Assembly (NCBI GenBank): GCA_963932465.1
Contig: OZ010786.1
Coordinates: 593,267,038 to 593,331,037, forward strand
Length of the DNA stretch: 64,000 bases
DNA from: Maratus speciosus
Taxonomy: Eukaryota; Arthropoda; Arachnida; Araneae; Salticidae
Direction: 5' to 3'
Shown: piece after piece, positions 22,462-34,100 of the stretch
How positions within the stretch are numbered: the stretch's first letter is position 1
Layout of the letters: every line of letters starts with the position of its first letter
Position numbers and translations under genes: made by a program
Notes under the pieces: model-generated
Seen by the model: only the letters and a program-made list of their open reading frames with translations
Database searches by the model: none
What the model was told of the DNA's origin: nothing

Positions 22462-23545
22462 TACAATCGTGGAAAAAAAATAAACACCTCTACTAACTTG
22501 CCAACAAATTATCGTAAAAGAAAGTTACTGATACCGAACGGCTGGAAATGAAGCCTACTTTTAAATTATGTATATATAATTTGCTTAGGGTGGGGAGGGG
22601 GGGGGGGTCATCTACATATTAAAACGAACCCAAACTTCATTTTTTTCAATGGCAATACTCACTATACCAGATATTCCAAATCTTCCGTTCAAACTATGCC
22701 TATACACAAAATTTCAAATCACTTGAATGATAAGTATTTGAATTATAAACATTCAAAATTTAGTGCTTCTAATGTTAAATTACATTTTCATATTTTTATT
22801 TATATCTCTTGAAATTATACTCCAAATGTGCTATTTTTAGGTGTAGCAATAATACTAATATACCCAAACATAAATACGCTGAATTTGCAATTTTTATAAT
22901 TTTATGATATGAAATATGAATTATGAAATTAATATTCGAAAAAATTATGAATTTCAATCTACAATTTTTTTTTCATGGATTTAGATTTATTAAGTCCTTC
23001 TTTATGTAAATCCAAAATTTCACATTTTTCTTACAAGTAGTTTTCAAATTATGCTTAAAAAAACGGCAAAATGATGGTTTAAGGGGTCGTCTATTATAGA
23101 AATGATTTTGAAATTTTTTCTGCTGTCCTGTAAGCTAGCAGTGTTCAATGACTGCTTTGAGTGGCGCTTAAGATGCCTTGATAAAGAACGGAGCTATCTC
23201 GGTCAACAATCGAGTACTGAACTTCAATTTGGATTTAGCACCTAAAATACGCTGGTTTTAAAATAATTAATTTCTCGAAAACTTATTGTACGAATTGCAT
23301 AAAAATTTGTTTTTAGGCTAATTGAAGGGTGTAGAGTTCATTTATGCTGTCAGAATTGTGTACTGCTATTGAAAAAAAAAACAAAGTTATGGTTCGTTTT
23401 AATATGTAGGTGGGCCCCCTAAGCAAATTTTATATACACCATTTAAAAGTAGACTTTATTACCAATCGTGTGGTACCAGTAACATTCTTTTAGATAATTT
23501 TTTGCAGAGTTAGTAAGAGGTGTTTACTTTTTTTTCACGACTGTA
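22462..23545. mobile_element. Tc1-like MITE with long terminal inverted repeats, copy A
   Basis: TA plus CAATCGTGGAAAAAAAATAA at the left is answered by TTTTTTTCACGACTG plus TA at the right, the typical ends of Tc1-type elements. The inverted repeats continue inward for well over 100 bp, including AAGTAGACTTTATT, CAAATTTTATATA and TTAATATGTAG. A G-rich tract sits near 22590. Copies B (32071-34100) and C (59214-60274) share this design. No transposase remains. Confidence 0.85.
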
Positions 23546-23887
23546 CTTGGGGAAGAACAGTAATTTCAAGACTTTATTTAAGTCTTTTCTGTACTTTTTT
23601 TATAGAGCTCAACGACAATGAATCGCCACTCGACAAATGTATATAGCCGTATTATGATACATGTATGATATCATAATCATATATGATGGGTTCACAACCA
23701 GGGGTGTAGTGGATGGTATACGGAGGTATACGCCGTATACCTTCAGGATTTTTTAAAGAAGCTCCATATACCCCCTATTTGTCAAATAAAACAATAGCGT
23801 ATATGCTCTAGCATGAACTTTCATGACTGTAACGTATACCATCTGCTTATAGAGTGTGTCTTCTGTTTCTTTTATGGCTATAGTACT

Positions 23888-24132
23888 GCTCACAATCATA
23901 GTAGACCAAGTCCATGTTGAAAAAAAATGAGATAGTCCATTTAGAAAGTGCATAAAATCTGTTTTATTCACTCTCACAGTGAACCAAGTCTGTAAACAGA
24001 CGCCATATATGAGAAAGTTTCTGAAAAAAGACATGGTTCACTGTGGAAGTAGATAAAACAGATTTTATGAACCTTCTAAGTGAACTGTTCCATTATTTTT
24101 CAAAATGGACTTGGTCTACTATGGTTGTGAGC
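23888..24132. mobile_element. 245-bp palindromic MITE
   Basis: GCTCACAATCATAGTAGACC at the left is mirrored by GGTCTACTATGGTTGTGAGC at the right. Complementarity continues to AAAATCTGTTTTAT and CACAGTGAACC next to a small loop. The surroundings (23700-23780 and 24140-24310) are rich in GTATAC and GTATATG words. Confidence 0.75.
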
Positions 24133-24350
24133 CCCTGATAAGGAGTATACGCATTTTTATGACGTTATAATTTTAAATTAAAGTTATATATGGCGCATAT
24201 GGACGTATTTCTATGACATCCTTATAAGACGTATATGGCCATATATCAGCGTTTGGAGTTTATATATATGCGTATGTATGGTGCGTATGTATGATGCGTA
24301 TATAAACTTAGCGACAACATTATGTACTAGTATGTTGTGGCCATCACAAA

Positions 24351-25629
24351 ACTTTCTTCTATCTCATACTTGTCAATACTTCAAAATTCATTATCACAGT
24401 GCATCTAGGCTCATCATGAGGATTCTAAAAAGATGAAATTCCGTGCATTAGTTCTTGAGATATTACTGTCCATGAAATCGTGTAAATCCATCAAAATGCA
24501 GCATAGCAGCGCCACCTATTGGGTGATTTACACCAGAACCTAATTATCATCAACATATGTCAATGTATAACTGAATATGAAGTTTGGGGAAAATCCGTGC
24601 ATTAGTTCCTAAGATAGAGCTATTGCGCAAATCATGACAAATGCAGCATAACAGCGTCACTTGTTGAGCGATTTACACAACCACATAATCAGTATCAACA
24701 TTTATCAAGGTGTTCTTGAATCTGAAGTTTGATGAAAATTCGTGCATTAGTTCTTGAGATAGAGCTATTGAGGAGATGCAAAATGCAGCATAGCAGCGGC
24801 ACCTATTGGGCGATATTCACCAACACGTAGTCAGCATCATTTCATATCAAAGAGTAACTGAATCTGAAGTTTGATGAAAATATGTCCATTAGTTCTTGAG
24901 ATACAGCGATTGCGGAAATCGTGAAAAATGCTGTATAGCAGCGCCACCTGTTGAGCGATTTACACCAACACGTAATCAGCATCAAGTCATATCAAGGACT
25001 AACTGAATTTGAAGTTTCATGAAAATCCGTGCATTAGTTCTTGAGATAGAGCCATTACGGAAATCATAAAAAATGCAGCATAGCAGCGCCACCTGTTAAG
25101 CGATTTGCACCAACACGTAATCAGCACTAATTCATATCAAATTATACATGAATCTGACGTTTGTTGAAAATCCAAGCATTAGTTGTTGAGATAGCGCTAT
25201 TTCGGAAATTGTAAAAAATGCAGTATAGCAGCGCCACCTGTTGAGCGATTTACACCAAACTGCACAAAACATCAATTCATGTCAAGGACTAACTGAATCT
25301 GAAGTTTCATGAAAATCCGTGCATTAGTTCTTGAAGCTGTTGAGCGATTTGCACCAAAAACTAATCAGGATCAATTTGTATCAGGGACTAACAGAATATG
25401 AATTTTTATTAAATTCCGTGCATTAGTTCTTGAGATAGAGCGCCCACAAAATTTATGTCACACACAGACACACAGACAGACGGACAGACAGACAGACTCA
25501 CAGACAGACATTTTGTAAAAACATGTTTTTCGGGTTCTCTGACCTCTAAAACGTGTAAATCCGTCGAAAACTGGAATTCGAAAATTTTCATGAATCCAAT
25601 ACTTTCTTCTTGTAAAGATAGAAGAAAGT
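24351..25629. mobile_element. TIR element filled with about 145-bp minisatellite units
   Basis: The left end ACTTTCTTCTATCT is exactly inverted at the right end (AGATAGAAGAAAGT). The right end also forms its own small hairpin (25601-25629). Between them lie about eight tandem units spaced 130-155 bp apart, each with GCAGCATAGCAGCGCCACCT, GAGCGATTTACACC and TCCGTGCATTAGTTCTTGAG. The units end at a CACACAGACAGAC microsatellite near 25460-25510. A sister element is at about 47400-48175. No protein is encoded. Confidence 0.75.
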
Positions 25630-25659
25630 AATAAGTCATAAAATGATAAAGGATATGCT

Positions 25660-26600
25660 ATATTTTTACTTACATTTGGCTTATTTGAACTGGTAACATT
25701 GTTTAAAATGCGCTTTTAGGAAATACCGTAAATCAAAGTTAATCCGATTTTATTTTTACCTTTTAATTGAAGAATTCATACGCATTACACAATGCATATT
25801 AATCTTAATTCATTAGTAAAATGCGTAACACAAGCAAAAACGTACTTCCAGAAATAACCATCCATAGGCGGCATGGAATTCAATTTCTTTTCTGGAGCTG
25901 TAAAATCAATTTATTTATATTCTACAAACATATCTCAGTATACTAAAATATAGATAAGCTGACATACCATCGTTTAAAATACACTTTAGGCAATATGGGT
26001 TTACAGACAGTAATATTTAGCATAATATCATTAAAATGCGCAACAAACAATTTCCCCCCGTGGACCATAATGTTTCGAAATTTAGTATTTCCCTCCAAAC
26101 AAATTATAAGTGCTACACTCTCCAAATTCTTTAAAAGTCTGTTGTAATCTAAACAAAAGACGGATATCAGTTTTATTATGTTTGTAGCAAAGTTACATCA
26201 TTCAAGTACACCGCAAACGATTTTCTGCCCCTGACGACAATGAAAATTCATATTCCGCATGTCACTGTAAACGAAACATAATATTTATGTACTCCATAGG
26301 GCTAACATATGCAGAGGTGTAAAAATCTAGGCAAAAGCGAGCAGTCTCTCACCACTAAATTTTATTCGCTATATTTTCGCTATGTCTAATATTTCGACTA
26401 AATTTTTTTGTAAGAATGCTAATAAAATTTAAGCGAAGAAACCTAATCTAACCCAGATGTTTGCACACCTGCCATAGTGGATATGTTATTGTAAACATGA
26501 AGAGCTTATAGCAATAGCGTAGAAATCCAAGGATAATTTTGATGGTTACAAAGTGGACAGACATACGAATGAATATCATAAGCACTTTTCCCCACCTTAT
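25660..26600. repeat. Paralogous block B, matching 58340-61015
   Basis: Matching words in the same order include CACTTTAGGCAATATG, ACAGACAGTAATATT, TCCCTCCAAACAAATTATAA, TTTTCTGCC, CATGTCACTGTAAACG and ACAAAGTGGACAGACATACG. The later copy is expanded by a Tc1-like MITE and other insertions. A weak inverted-repeat MITE (GCAGAGGTGT to GCACACCTGC) may occupy 26314-26473. The recurring segment around CCRTAATG may be an old dispersed element, because similar pieces occur near 14930, 30880 and 50450. Confidence 0.55.
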
Positions 26601-26639
26601 TGGCGAAACATTTCTAGCGTTTTTTTTTTTTTTTTTCTT

Positions 26640-27235
26640 TTTTTTTTCTTTTTTCCCTAGCGGCGTGATAGAGATTATCTTTTATTAAATTCTACAAAGG
26701 TAATATTATCTAAGACTTCAGTATTTTAAATAAAAGCAAAACACCATTTTTTTTTCCAGCGGTGTCATAGAGATTATCTTTTATTAAATTCTACAAAGGT
26801 AATATTATTTAAGATTTCATTATTTTAAATAAAAGCAAAACAACATTTTTTTTTTTTTCCAGCGGCGTCATAGAGATTATCTTTTATTAAATTCTACAAA
26901 GGTAATATTATTTAAGACTTCATTATCTTAAATAAAAGCAAAACACCATTTTTTTTCAGCGGCGTCATAGAGATTATCTTTTATTAAATTCTACAAAGGT
27001 AATATTATTTAAGACTTCATTATTTTAAATAAAAACAAAACACCATTTTTTTTTCCAGCGGAGTCATAGAGATTATCTTTTATTAAATTCTACAAAGGTA
27101 ATATTCTTTAAGACTTCATTATTTTAAATAAAAGCAAAACACCATTTTTCCCCCAGAGGCGTCAGAGATTATCTTTTATTATATTCTACAAAGGCAATTT
27201 TATTTACGACTTCATTATTTCAAGAAAAAGAAAGA
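26640..27235 (+). repeat. Tandem array of six about 100-bp units
   Basis: Each unit begins near CAGCGGCGTCATAGAG and continues ATTATCTTTTATTAAATTCT, ACAAAGGTAATATTATTTAA, GACTTCATTATTTTAAATAA, AAGCAAAACACCA, then a T run. Units start near 26659, 26758, 26861, 26959, 27058 and 27155. Most units are almost identical and the last is the most diverged. The paralogous site at 61033-61115 has a single unit. Confidence 0.85.
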
Positions 27236-27760
27236 AAAACACCGAAAATTTTTCTTTTAAATTTACATTTAAAAAACGTAACTCTGTCGATATTCTTTAT
27301 TGCAGAATATATCATTTAAATTACAATAGACAGTATGAAAAGAAGACTACGTGACTTTTATATTTTTTGACAAAAGCAGAAAAATAGAAGGTGACCTATG
27401 TTGTTTGAAGTGGAATTCTATGATTACTATTTCCAACTTTTCTGTAAAGATCTATTCATAAAATTTTCACTCCATTTCTCGAAAAAATTTAAACTATTCT
27501 TAAAAATTTCTATCCGAAACATGGTATACCATGGTATTTTATTGGCAAGAATAATCTCCCAATGTTAAATATGAAAAGTTCTTTTATGATTTATAATATC
27601 TATTTCTCATGTTTTACGCAGAAATAAATTTTACGAGCATTCGTAAACTGAAGTTAGGGTGTTGTTGTGAAACATTTAGAGTAATATTGTTTTCCAATAA
27701 AAAAAAGCTTCGCACATTTATAGTTATTTATAGCTTTTTCGTTCATCAAAATTTAACAGT
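27236..27760. repeat. Paralogous block B, distal part, matching 61115-61640
   Basis: Long matches include CATTTAAATTACAATAGA, GTTGTTTGAAGTGG, ATTACTATTTCCAACTTTTC, AATGTTAAATATGAAAAGTT and TTTTACGCAGAAATAAATTT. A weaker third match is near 2255-2370. No open frame is conserved. Confidence 0.75.
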
Positions 27761-29397
27761 AAAGGAATGTTAAATGATTATTTATGAAGAGTAAACTTCG
27801 TTACGGAATATTAGCCAGAAATAAATACTGAAACATCTATACTGTTTTAAGAATAAACGGATTAATCTTCTATAATTGTATGCACTCGATAGAGAGAGAG
27901 GGATTAAAATATGCTTGTAAATTATCTTTAAGACCACAGACAATCAATAAACTGAGCTAGGGTTTAAAAAAAAAAATTCCATTAGAATCTAGATTCTGTC
28001 CCTTATTCGATGGTGTGAAAATTAATTCAGTATTTAGAAGTGAAAAACTGAAGCAAAGGCGAAACTTACTGATCAGGGCCATGCCACATTTAATATGACG
28101 TCACTATACTCAAGGACTTGTTCCATTTGTTTCTGCTTTATTACATGAAATATTTATATTTCATTTATATAATTTCATTTCATTTCATTTTCATTTATAT
28201 TGCATAATTATATGAAAACTTCATGTATTGAAAAAGTTTTTATATATTTTTACATGTATTCCAAACATGTATTTTTGTTCTAACATTTTACAAAGCACTT
28301 ACTAGAAAACTAATAATGGTTTTATTAATTATATAGAGACTAATATTCTACAAATATTTCATTTACCGGATATATTTCCAAATAAATACCGATTTTGCTT
28401 AACTATTAGCTTTTCAATAGGAATATTTGCAATAAAACGACATTACTACACGAATATTTATTTAAGTTGTAATTACTTGTTACGAAACTAGAATATTGCA
28501 TATATATTATTGAATATTGAATATATTTTGTATTTCCGAACTGTTTGCAATGGAGTTCGGAAATACTTTTTTTCCGATTTTGGTACAATGTTGGCGAATT
28601 TCATACATCCCAAGATAGACCAATATTACTATCTAATATTTTGAATATCGGCTAAATTGTCAATCTAATACAATCAATGCAAACAATATTGTTTTTATTA
28701 GGACCATGTACATAGAATTAAATCTTTCAAAACTGAAATATTTGATTATATTAATTATCTCTTAATGAATAAAATAAAATGTCCTGGCTCACATTAGTGA
28801 TATAAATACAATTAAAGGAATAAAAACTTTATTTGATAAGAAGATTTACGCCTGTTTTCTTCTTTTGTTATCAGACACGATGCTCCACTTTTCAGTTGCG
28901 GCACATGAATTGTGCGAAATTTAATTAATCTCTTTCGAATTTATCTGACGCTTTTGAATATCTTCCATGAATCACGTTTTAAAAAGATTTAGTTAAAAGG
29001 TTTTTGTCAGAAAGAAATTTGTGTAACTTCAGCAGTTACGGTACTTTAAATATGTGTCATCTCAATTTATTTTAAATATTGAAAGACCGTGTGAATATTT
29101 TTTCTATAATGTATTGTCAGTGAGATTTTTATAGAAAATAAAATTCTGAAATAGAATTCAAGAAAAATATCTGGAAAGTTTTTTTTAGATTTAAGGTATA
29201 TATTCCTCTAAATGTGTTTCTGAAAAAAATATTAAAATATATTTTATTATTAATGGTGAATATTAATATGTTTGGCCGTCAAGAATATCTGTTATAAAAT
29301 AGATAATCAATAATCAGACACAGTATATTTTAAAAATAACTTAATTTTCATTTTATTATAAATTATACTGGTACAAACGTATGTCGCGTTGTTTTAT
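27761..29397. other. AT-rich sequence without recognised features
   Basis: No terminal repeat, tRNA-like box or coding signature is visible. A short TTTCATTTCATTT repeat lies near 28160-28195. Confidence 0.4.
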
Positions 29398-29782
29398 TAC
29401 TCCCAATGTCCCAAATTAGTTGCTACATTTGATTATTTTTGTACTGATTATTGATACTGATGAGTTTATGATTTTGTTTGAACATTTTTCAGCGATTTCA
29501 GGGTGTTATGCTATCAATTAACAACATTTAATTACTAAAATTTTCCTCCGATTTTCCTTAAGACTAGACCGCCCGGAAGGAGTCGATTCGTCTACGACCA
29601 TATGATTAAATGTCAACCGGAACCAGAAATTTTTTCATAAAATAAATTAAATTTAAACCACGCAGATTTACGTTAAATAAATAAGTCAAATAGTTCTAAA
29701 TAAAAACTCTGGTGTCAAATATTTTTATGAAACTTGAGTAAAATTTCTGAGCGTTCTAGTGTTAAATAAGTACCAAATTAGT

Positions 29783-30029
29783 TTAACCCTTTAGTGCGCA
29801 GCTTTGCATATATGCAAACAACGCTGTTTTGAATTTAATAGATTATTTGTATCTGTATATTCCTAATTCACACCAGAAAATTAAAATAGCAATATTTGGT
29901 TTAAATAATAACAGATATTTCGTATTGAAATAAAGCGAAATTAATCATTCTAACCTTCTGGTGCAAAGTCAGATTCTCTGAACTACGTTATTTCTAGAAC
30001 GTATTCTTTAATGGGAATTAAAGGGTTAA
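29783..30029. mobile_element. TTAACCCTTTAGTGCGC piggyBac-like MITE nested in a Stowaway-like element
   Basis: The left end TTAACCCTTTAGTGCGC is answered by AATTAAAGGGTTAA at the right, with TTAA on both sides. It is 247 bp long and non-coding. Its left TTAA is the same site at which an unrelated MITE sits in the second Stowaway-like copy (62266-62484). Confidence 0.65.
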
Positions 30030-30300
30030 AGATTAAGTTTTATAAAATAAATAATTATATAAAAAAAGATATTTGGAGACACTTATTAAAGTATTTACTA
30101 ATTCGCATTATTTTACCGTAAAACAGCCACACGGCAGTAGTTTTTACTTATTGCGGATGTGCAACAGAAGAAAAGATTGACGTATTATATGAAAAATGTA
30201 TCTCTGATTTTTTCCATTATTTTTCCTGTGTAATACACCTTTCAGAGAATCATATATATATATTTTTTCGAAACAAAATAAAAAAATCGCGCATTTAAGG
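30030..30300. repeat. 270-bp repeat shared with 49804-50075
   Basis: Both copies read AAGTTTTAYAAAATRAAWAA, then TATTTACTAATTYGCA, then GTATCTCTGATTTTT and TTATTTTTCCTGTGT, and end near GCATTTAAGG. It follows a TTAA-bounded MITE in both places. Its class is unknown. Confidence 0.65.
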
Positions 30301-30722
30301 GTAAAAAATTCAGGGTTCGCAATGCCCTTAAGCCACGCCCCATTTTCTAAGGATTTTTCCACCAGTAATCGCATAAAACTACCTTCTAGCTAATGAAACG
30401 TTAATTCTTTAGGAATAAAGTGAGCTTTGTTGTATACTGGTGGTAGAGGCCTTATAAAATGGTGTCCATCTACTAAACTGCATTGGAAGTTATTTATGAC
30501 TCCACCCACTTGAAATGTAGCAGCTAATTTGTGACGGATGGAATAATATTTTTGAATCGTCATTTTTTTTAAAATACTAAAAAAAGATTAAATTTACGTA
30601 CAAAAATAGAGATTCTTAAGACGTGTTCAGCCGGAACCCGCATCGATTTGGGACTGAAGTTTAAATTTCTATTTATTCAGAAATTAAACAATTTGGAAAG
30701 TGTACGTCAAACGTGGCAAATG

Positions 30723-31092
30723 AGGTGCGTTCGCACTATAACAAGATTTATAAATATTTTTTTCACCGTATATCGTACCTAATGTACATTTTAGTGCACA
30801 TTATAAGTGCATATCAATTTCATTCTGTTCGTAAATGCTGTAAAATCATTAAAATGCACTTGAAATAATTCTTTCCCATTGGCCGTAATGTATCGGTAAA
30901 CTTCTAACTCTCCCTGTGCATCCGACTTTCATAACCTTTGAAATGACTCGAAAAAATTTTACAACAATTAAATATTAAAAATTTCAGACCATTCGGTTGG
31001 GTAGTTTTTGTTCTGTTATATGCGGGCGAACAGTCAGACGGACCGAACAACGACTATAGGTGCTACGTATTTATATAATTACGAACGCACCT
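30723..31092. mobile_element. Candidate 370-bp element with AGGTGCGTTCG ends
   Basis: AGGTGCGTTCG at the left and CGAACGCACCT at the right are exact inverses 370 bp apart. The right part contains a CAGTCAGACGGACC-type word, common in arthropod repeats. No target duplication was identified. Confidence 0.4.
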
Positions 31093-31309
31093 AAAACGTG
31101 GTACCAATGAAGAAATCTGAATTTTAAAAAAGTAGGCGTGAAGTAACATCAACGGACAGCAGTTTCCGGTACACTAATGTATAATAGTCACTGGACAAAA
31201 GCAAACAATGAAAATTAGTGTTTTGCACTATCAAAACAAATTTAATAATTTAATACATGATAGTAACGAAAATAGCTTGTACCGAGTTAAGCCAAAAACA
31301 GGTGTACAC

Positions 31310-31348
<39 letters not shown>

Positions 31349-31441
31349 CTCTAAAATTGCCAATTCGGACTTGTACTTTTAAGATCGCCCACCAAATATA
31401 TTATACTCATGCAATATGATATAGTAAAATTTGAATCGGCT

Positions 31442-31476
<35 letters not shown>

Positions 31477-32070
31477 AAAAAAAAATGCGGTTATTTGCAG
31501 ACGGACGGATAGACAGAAGGACCAAACGATGTTGGTTATAGCGCTTTGTTATTTAAAACATTTTACAACAAACAATTTCAGTAGTAAAAGTTTTCAATTA
31601 GTTGGTATCACACATGTATGTCTATAACTGAAAAAAAAATACGCGATTTATTTATGTACGTTGTCAGAACAAACAAAAGTTTTAGCTTCTATATTCACAT
31701 CTCTAACGACTCTGTATATCAACAACTTTTAAATCTTGCACTATAATTTGTTATCACAAAGTATAAAACAAATTTAAAGCAACGCATAATCCCTGAAAGC
31801 TTAAAGCATGTCACTCACAGTTAGTAGAAAGTCTCTTTCCAAACGCTGTTCAAATTGCATTAGGGACGACATATGAGGTCTAGAGAGACAAGAGGGTTAA
31901 AACCTTTCTGAGGTTGCAAAAATATACATAATTTTACATGAAGTGTTTTCGTTTTTACTAATCTATTAAGTATAGTTCTAAATCTTCGGAAAAAACACTT
32001 TTATTAACTTTAACTTTCGGATAAACAATTAGTTATTCAACATTAAATTTGATAGAATAAAACTTTAATG
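31093..32070. other. AT-rich sequence with two homopolymer blocks
   Basis: A T run occupies 31312-31343 and an A-rich run about 31444-31486. A GACGGACGGATAGACAG word follows. No gene is supported. Confidence 0.4.
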
Positions 32071-34100
32071 TACAGTCATGGTAAAAAAAGTAAACACCCC
32101 CTACAAACTCCTCAACTAATTATCGTACAAGAAAGTTACTCATACCGAACGATTGAAAATAAAGTCTGGTTTTATATGATGTATATATTTAATTTGCTTA
32201 GGGGGGGGGGGGGGGCATCTACATATCAAAACAAACGCAAATTACATTTTTTTTCAATGGCAATACCCAATTTTAACAAGACATTTCAAATCTTCGGTTC
32301 ATACTATGCCTAGACACGAAATTTCAAGTCATTTGAATGATAAGTTGGAACAGATGTCATAAGTTCCCCCCGGCCGCCATCTTGGAATTCTTCTTGGCGT
32401 GAAAACCCTTTTTCCGCCAAGTAGTAAATGCCGCCAAGCACGGTTTATACGCATGTTTTGGGTTAACGAAAATAAAATGTAAATAATAAACAAAATTCGC
32501 TAAACTGGCAATCAGTAATCCTTGTATGAGCGCTTTGCGCACATTTACCGAAAAAAAACACCTCCGAATTCAGCATTTCTTGCGGGATAGCATTCTCAAA
32601 ATTCAGCAGTTCTCCTTTTGTAGCAATCTCAAAACGTAAAAAAACTATTAAACCAAGAAAATATACATAAAAAACGAAACTCCCTAAAGTGGCAATCAGC
32701 TATAGTTATATGAGCCCTTCGCGCACATTTACCGAAAAAAAAAACATCGCCGAATTCAGCCTTTTTCGCGGTATAGCATTCTCAAAATTCAGCAGTTCTC
32801 GTTTTGTAGCAATCTCAAAATGTAAAAAACTCTTAAAGCAACAAAATATACATAAAATTATCAACATACCTTAACAGACATCTGCTTTCTTGAAGCGTCC
32901 AGCACAAAATATCTCTCATAACACCGCCGTCATTTTCCAAAATAGGCTTAATACGCACTGACACACTATAAACAAACCTCCCTTTCTTGTCAAAATTTCC
33001 TCATATTTCTTAATTACTTCAGCAAGAGCGTTTAAACGGACTACAGAAACTATAGTCAATGAAATACATTCAATAAATTTAACATAAAAATAAAAAAACA
33101 ACGATAGAACACGATACACGATATCAAAATACATGCACAAAATTTTAAGCTTCTCAGCGGTTGCCAGAACACGACACGTCACACGGGGTTTCCATATCGA
33201 GTTTGTCATATCCGTAAACACCGCCAACACGGCAAAAAAAATCGCCAAACAATTCAAAACAACAACGGCGGAGGGAAGATACGGCATCTATGCCGATAAG
33301 TTTTTGAATTATAAACATTCAAAATTTATGACACCTTCTAATGTTAAATCACATTTTCATATTTTTATTAATATCTCCTGAAATTATACTCCTAATGTGG
33401 TAATTTTTTGTTCAGCAATAATACTAAAATACCCAAACATACATACGCTGAATTTGCAATAATTATAATTTTATGATATGAATTATGAACTATGAAATTA
33501 ATATTCGAAAAAAATATGAATTTCAACCTACAATTTTTTTGATTGATTTAGATTTATTAAGTCCTGCTTTATGGAAATCCAGCAACTTATATTTTTCTTC
33601 CAAGTAGTTTTCAAATTATGCTTAAAAAACGCCAAAATGATGGTTTAAATGGCCGTCTATGATAGATATGACTAGATATTTTGAATTTTCTTATGCTAGC
33701 CTGTAATTTAGTAGTCTTCAATGACTGCTTGAGTGGCGCTTAAGATGCCTTGATCAGGAAAGGGGCTCTCTCGGTCAACAATCGAGTACCGAACTGCAAT
33801 TTGGATACAGCCCTAAAATAAATAATTTCTCGGAAAGTTATCGTACGAATTGCATAAAAATTTGTTTTTCGGCTAAATGAAGGGTGTAAAGTTCATTTAT
33901 ACTGTCAGAATTGCGCACTACTATTGAAAAAACAAAATTATGTTTTATTTTAATATGTAGATTGACCACTGAGCAAATTTTAAATACATCATTTAAAAGT
34001 AGACTTTATTAGCAATCGTGTGGTACCATTAACTTTCTTCTACGATAATTTTTTTTTAGAGTTAGTAAGGGGTATTTACTTTTTTTTTTCCACGACCGTA
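32071..34100. mobile_element. Tc1-like MITE, copy B, interrupted by a hAT-like insert
   Basis: TA plus CAGTCATGGTAAAAAAAGTA at the left and CACGACCG plus TA at the right are the same ends as copies A and C. The element is twice their length because of an insertion at 32347-33294 in the segment that reads GAATGATAAGTATTTGAATT in copy A. A long G run lies near 32202-32216. Confidence 0.85.
32347..33294. mobile_element. 948-bp hAT-like element with 8-bp target duplication
   Basis: The target duplication GATAAGTT is at 32339-32346 and 33295-33302. The terminal repeats are imperfect but long: GGAACAGATGTCATAAGTTC against the inverse of the right end, GGCATAGATGCCGTATCTTC. Similarity continues through CCGCC, TTGAATT and TTGGCG. 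Inside, a 184-bp unit is tandemly repeated (TGAGC...GCGCACATTTACCG at 32527 and 32711). Another copy begins at about 63646. An 8-bp duplication fits hAT elements, but no transposase is present. Confidence 0.7.

Larger units (their letters stand above)
29398..30545 (-). mobile_element. Stowaway/mariner-like element, copy 1
   Basis: TA plus CTCCCAATGTCCCAAATTAG at the left is answered by CTAATTTGTGACGGATGGAA plus TA at the right. CTCCCTCCGTCCC-type ends flanked by TA are the mark of Stowaway/mariner elements. The copy at 61989-62665 is the same family in the other direction (shared GTTTTATGCGATTA, GGTAGTTTTATGC and AAATTAGTTGCTACATTT). This copy holds a TTAA-flanked MITE (29783-30029) and a 270-bp repeat (30030-30300). 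Confidence 0.7.

Noticed and set aside
24351..25629. CRISPR-like array
   Set aside because: The units are 130-155 bp, diverged and contiguous without unique spacers, in a eukaryotic transposon context.
32916..33287. 123-residue hydrophobic open frame on the minus strand, looking like a multi-pass membrane protein
   Set aside because: It lies in the arm of the hAT-like element. The homologous DNA at 63652-63935 breaks the frame early (stop after MKPV), so the frame is not conserved and is probably chance within a T-rich repeat.
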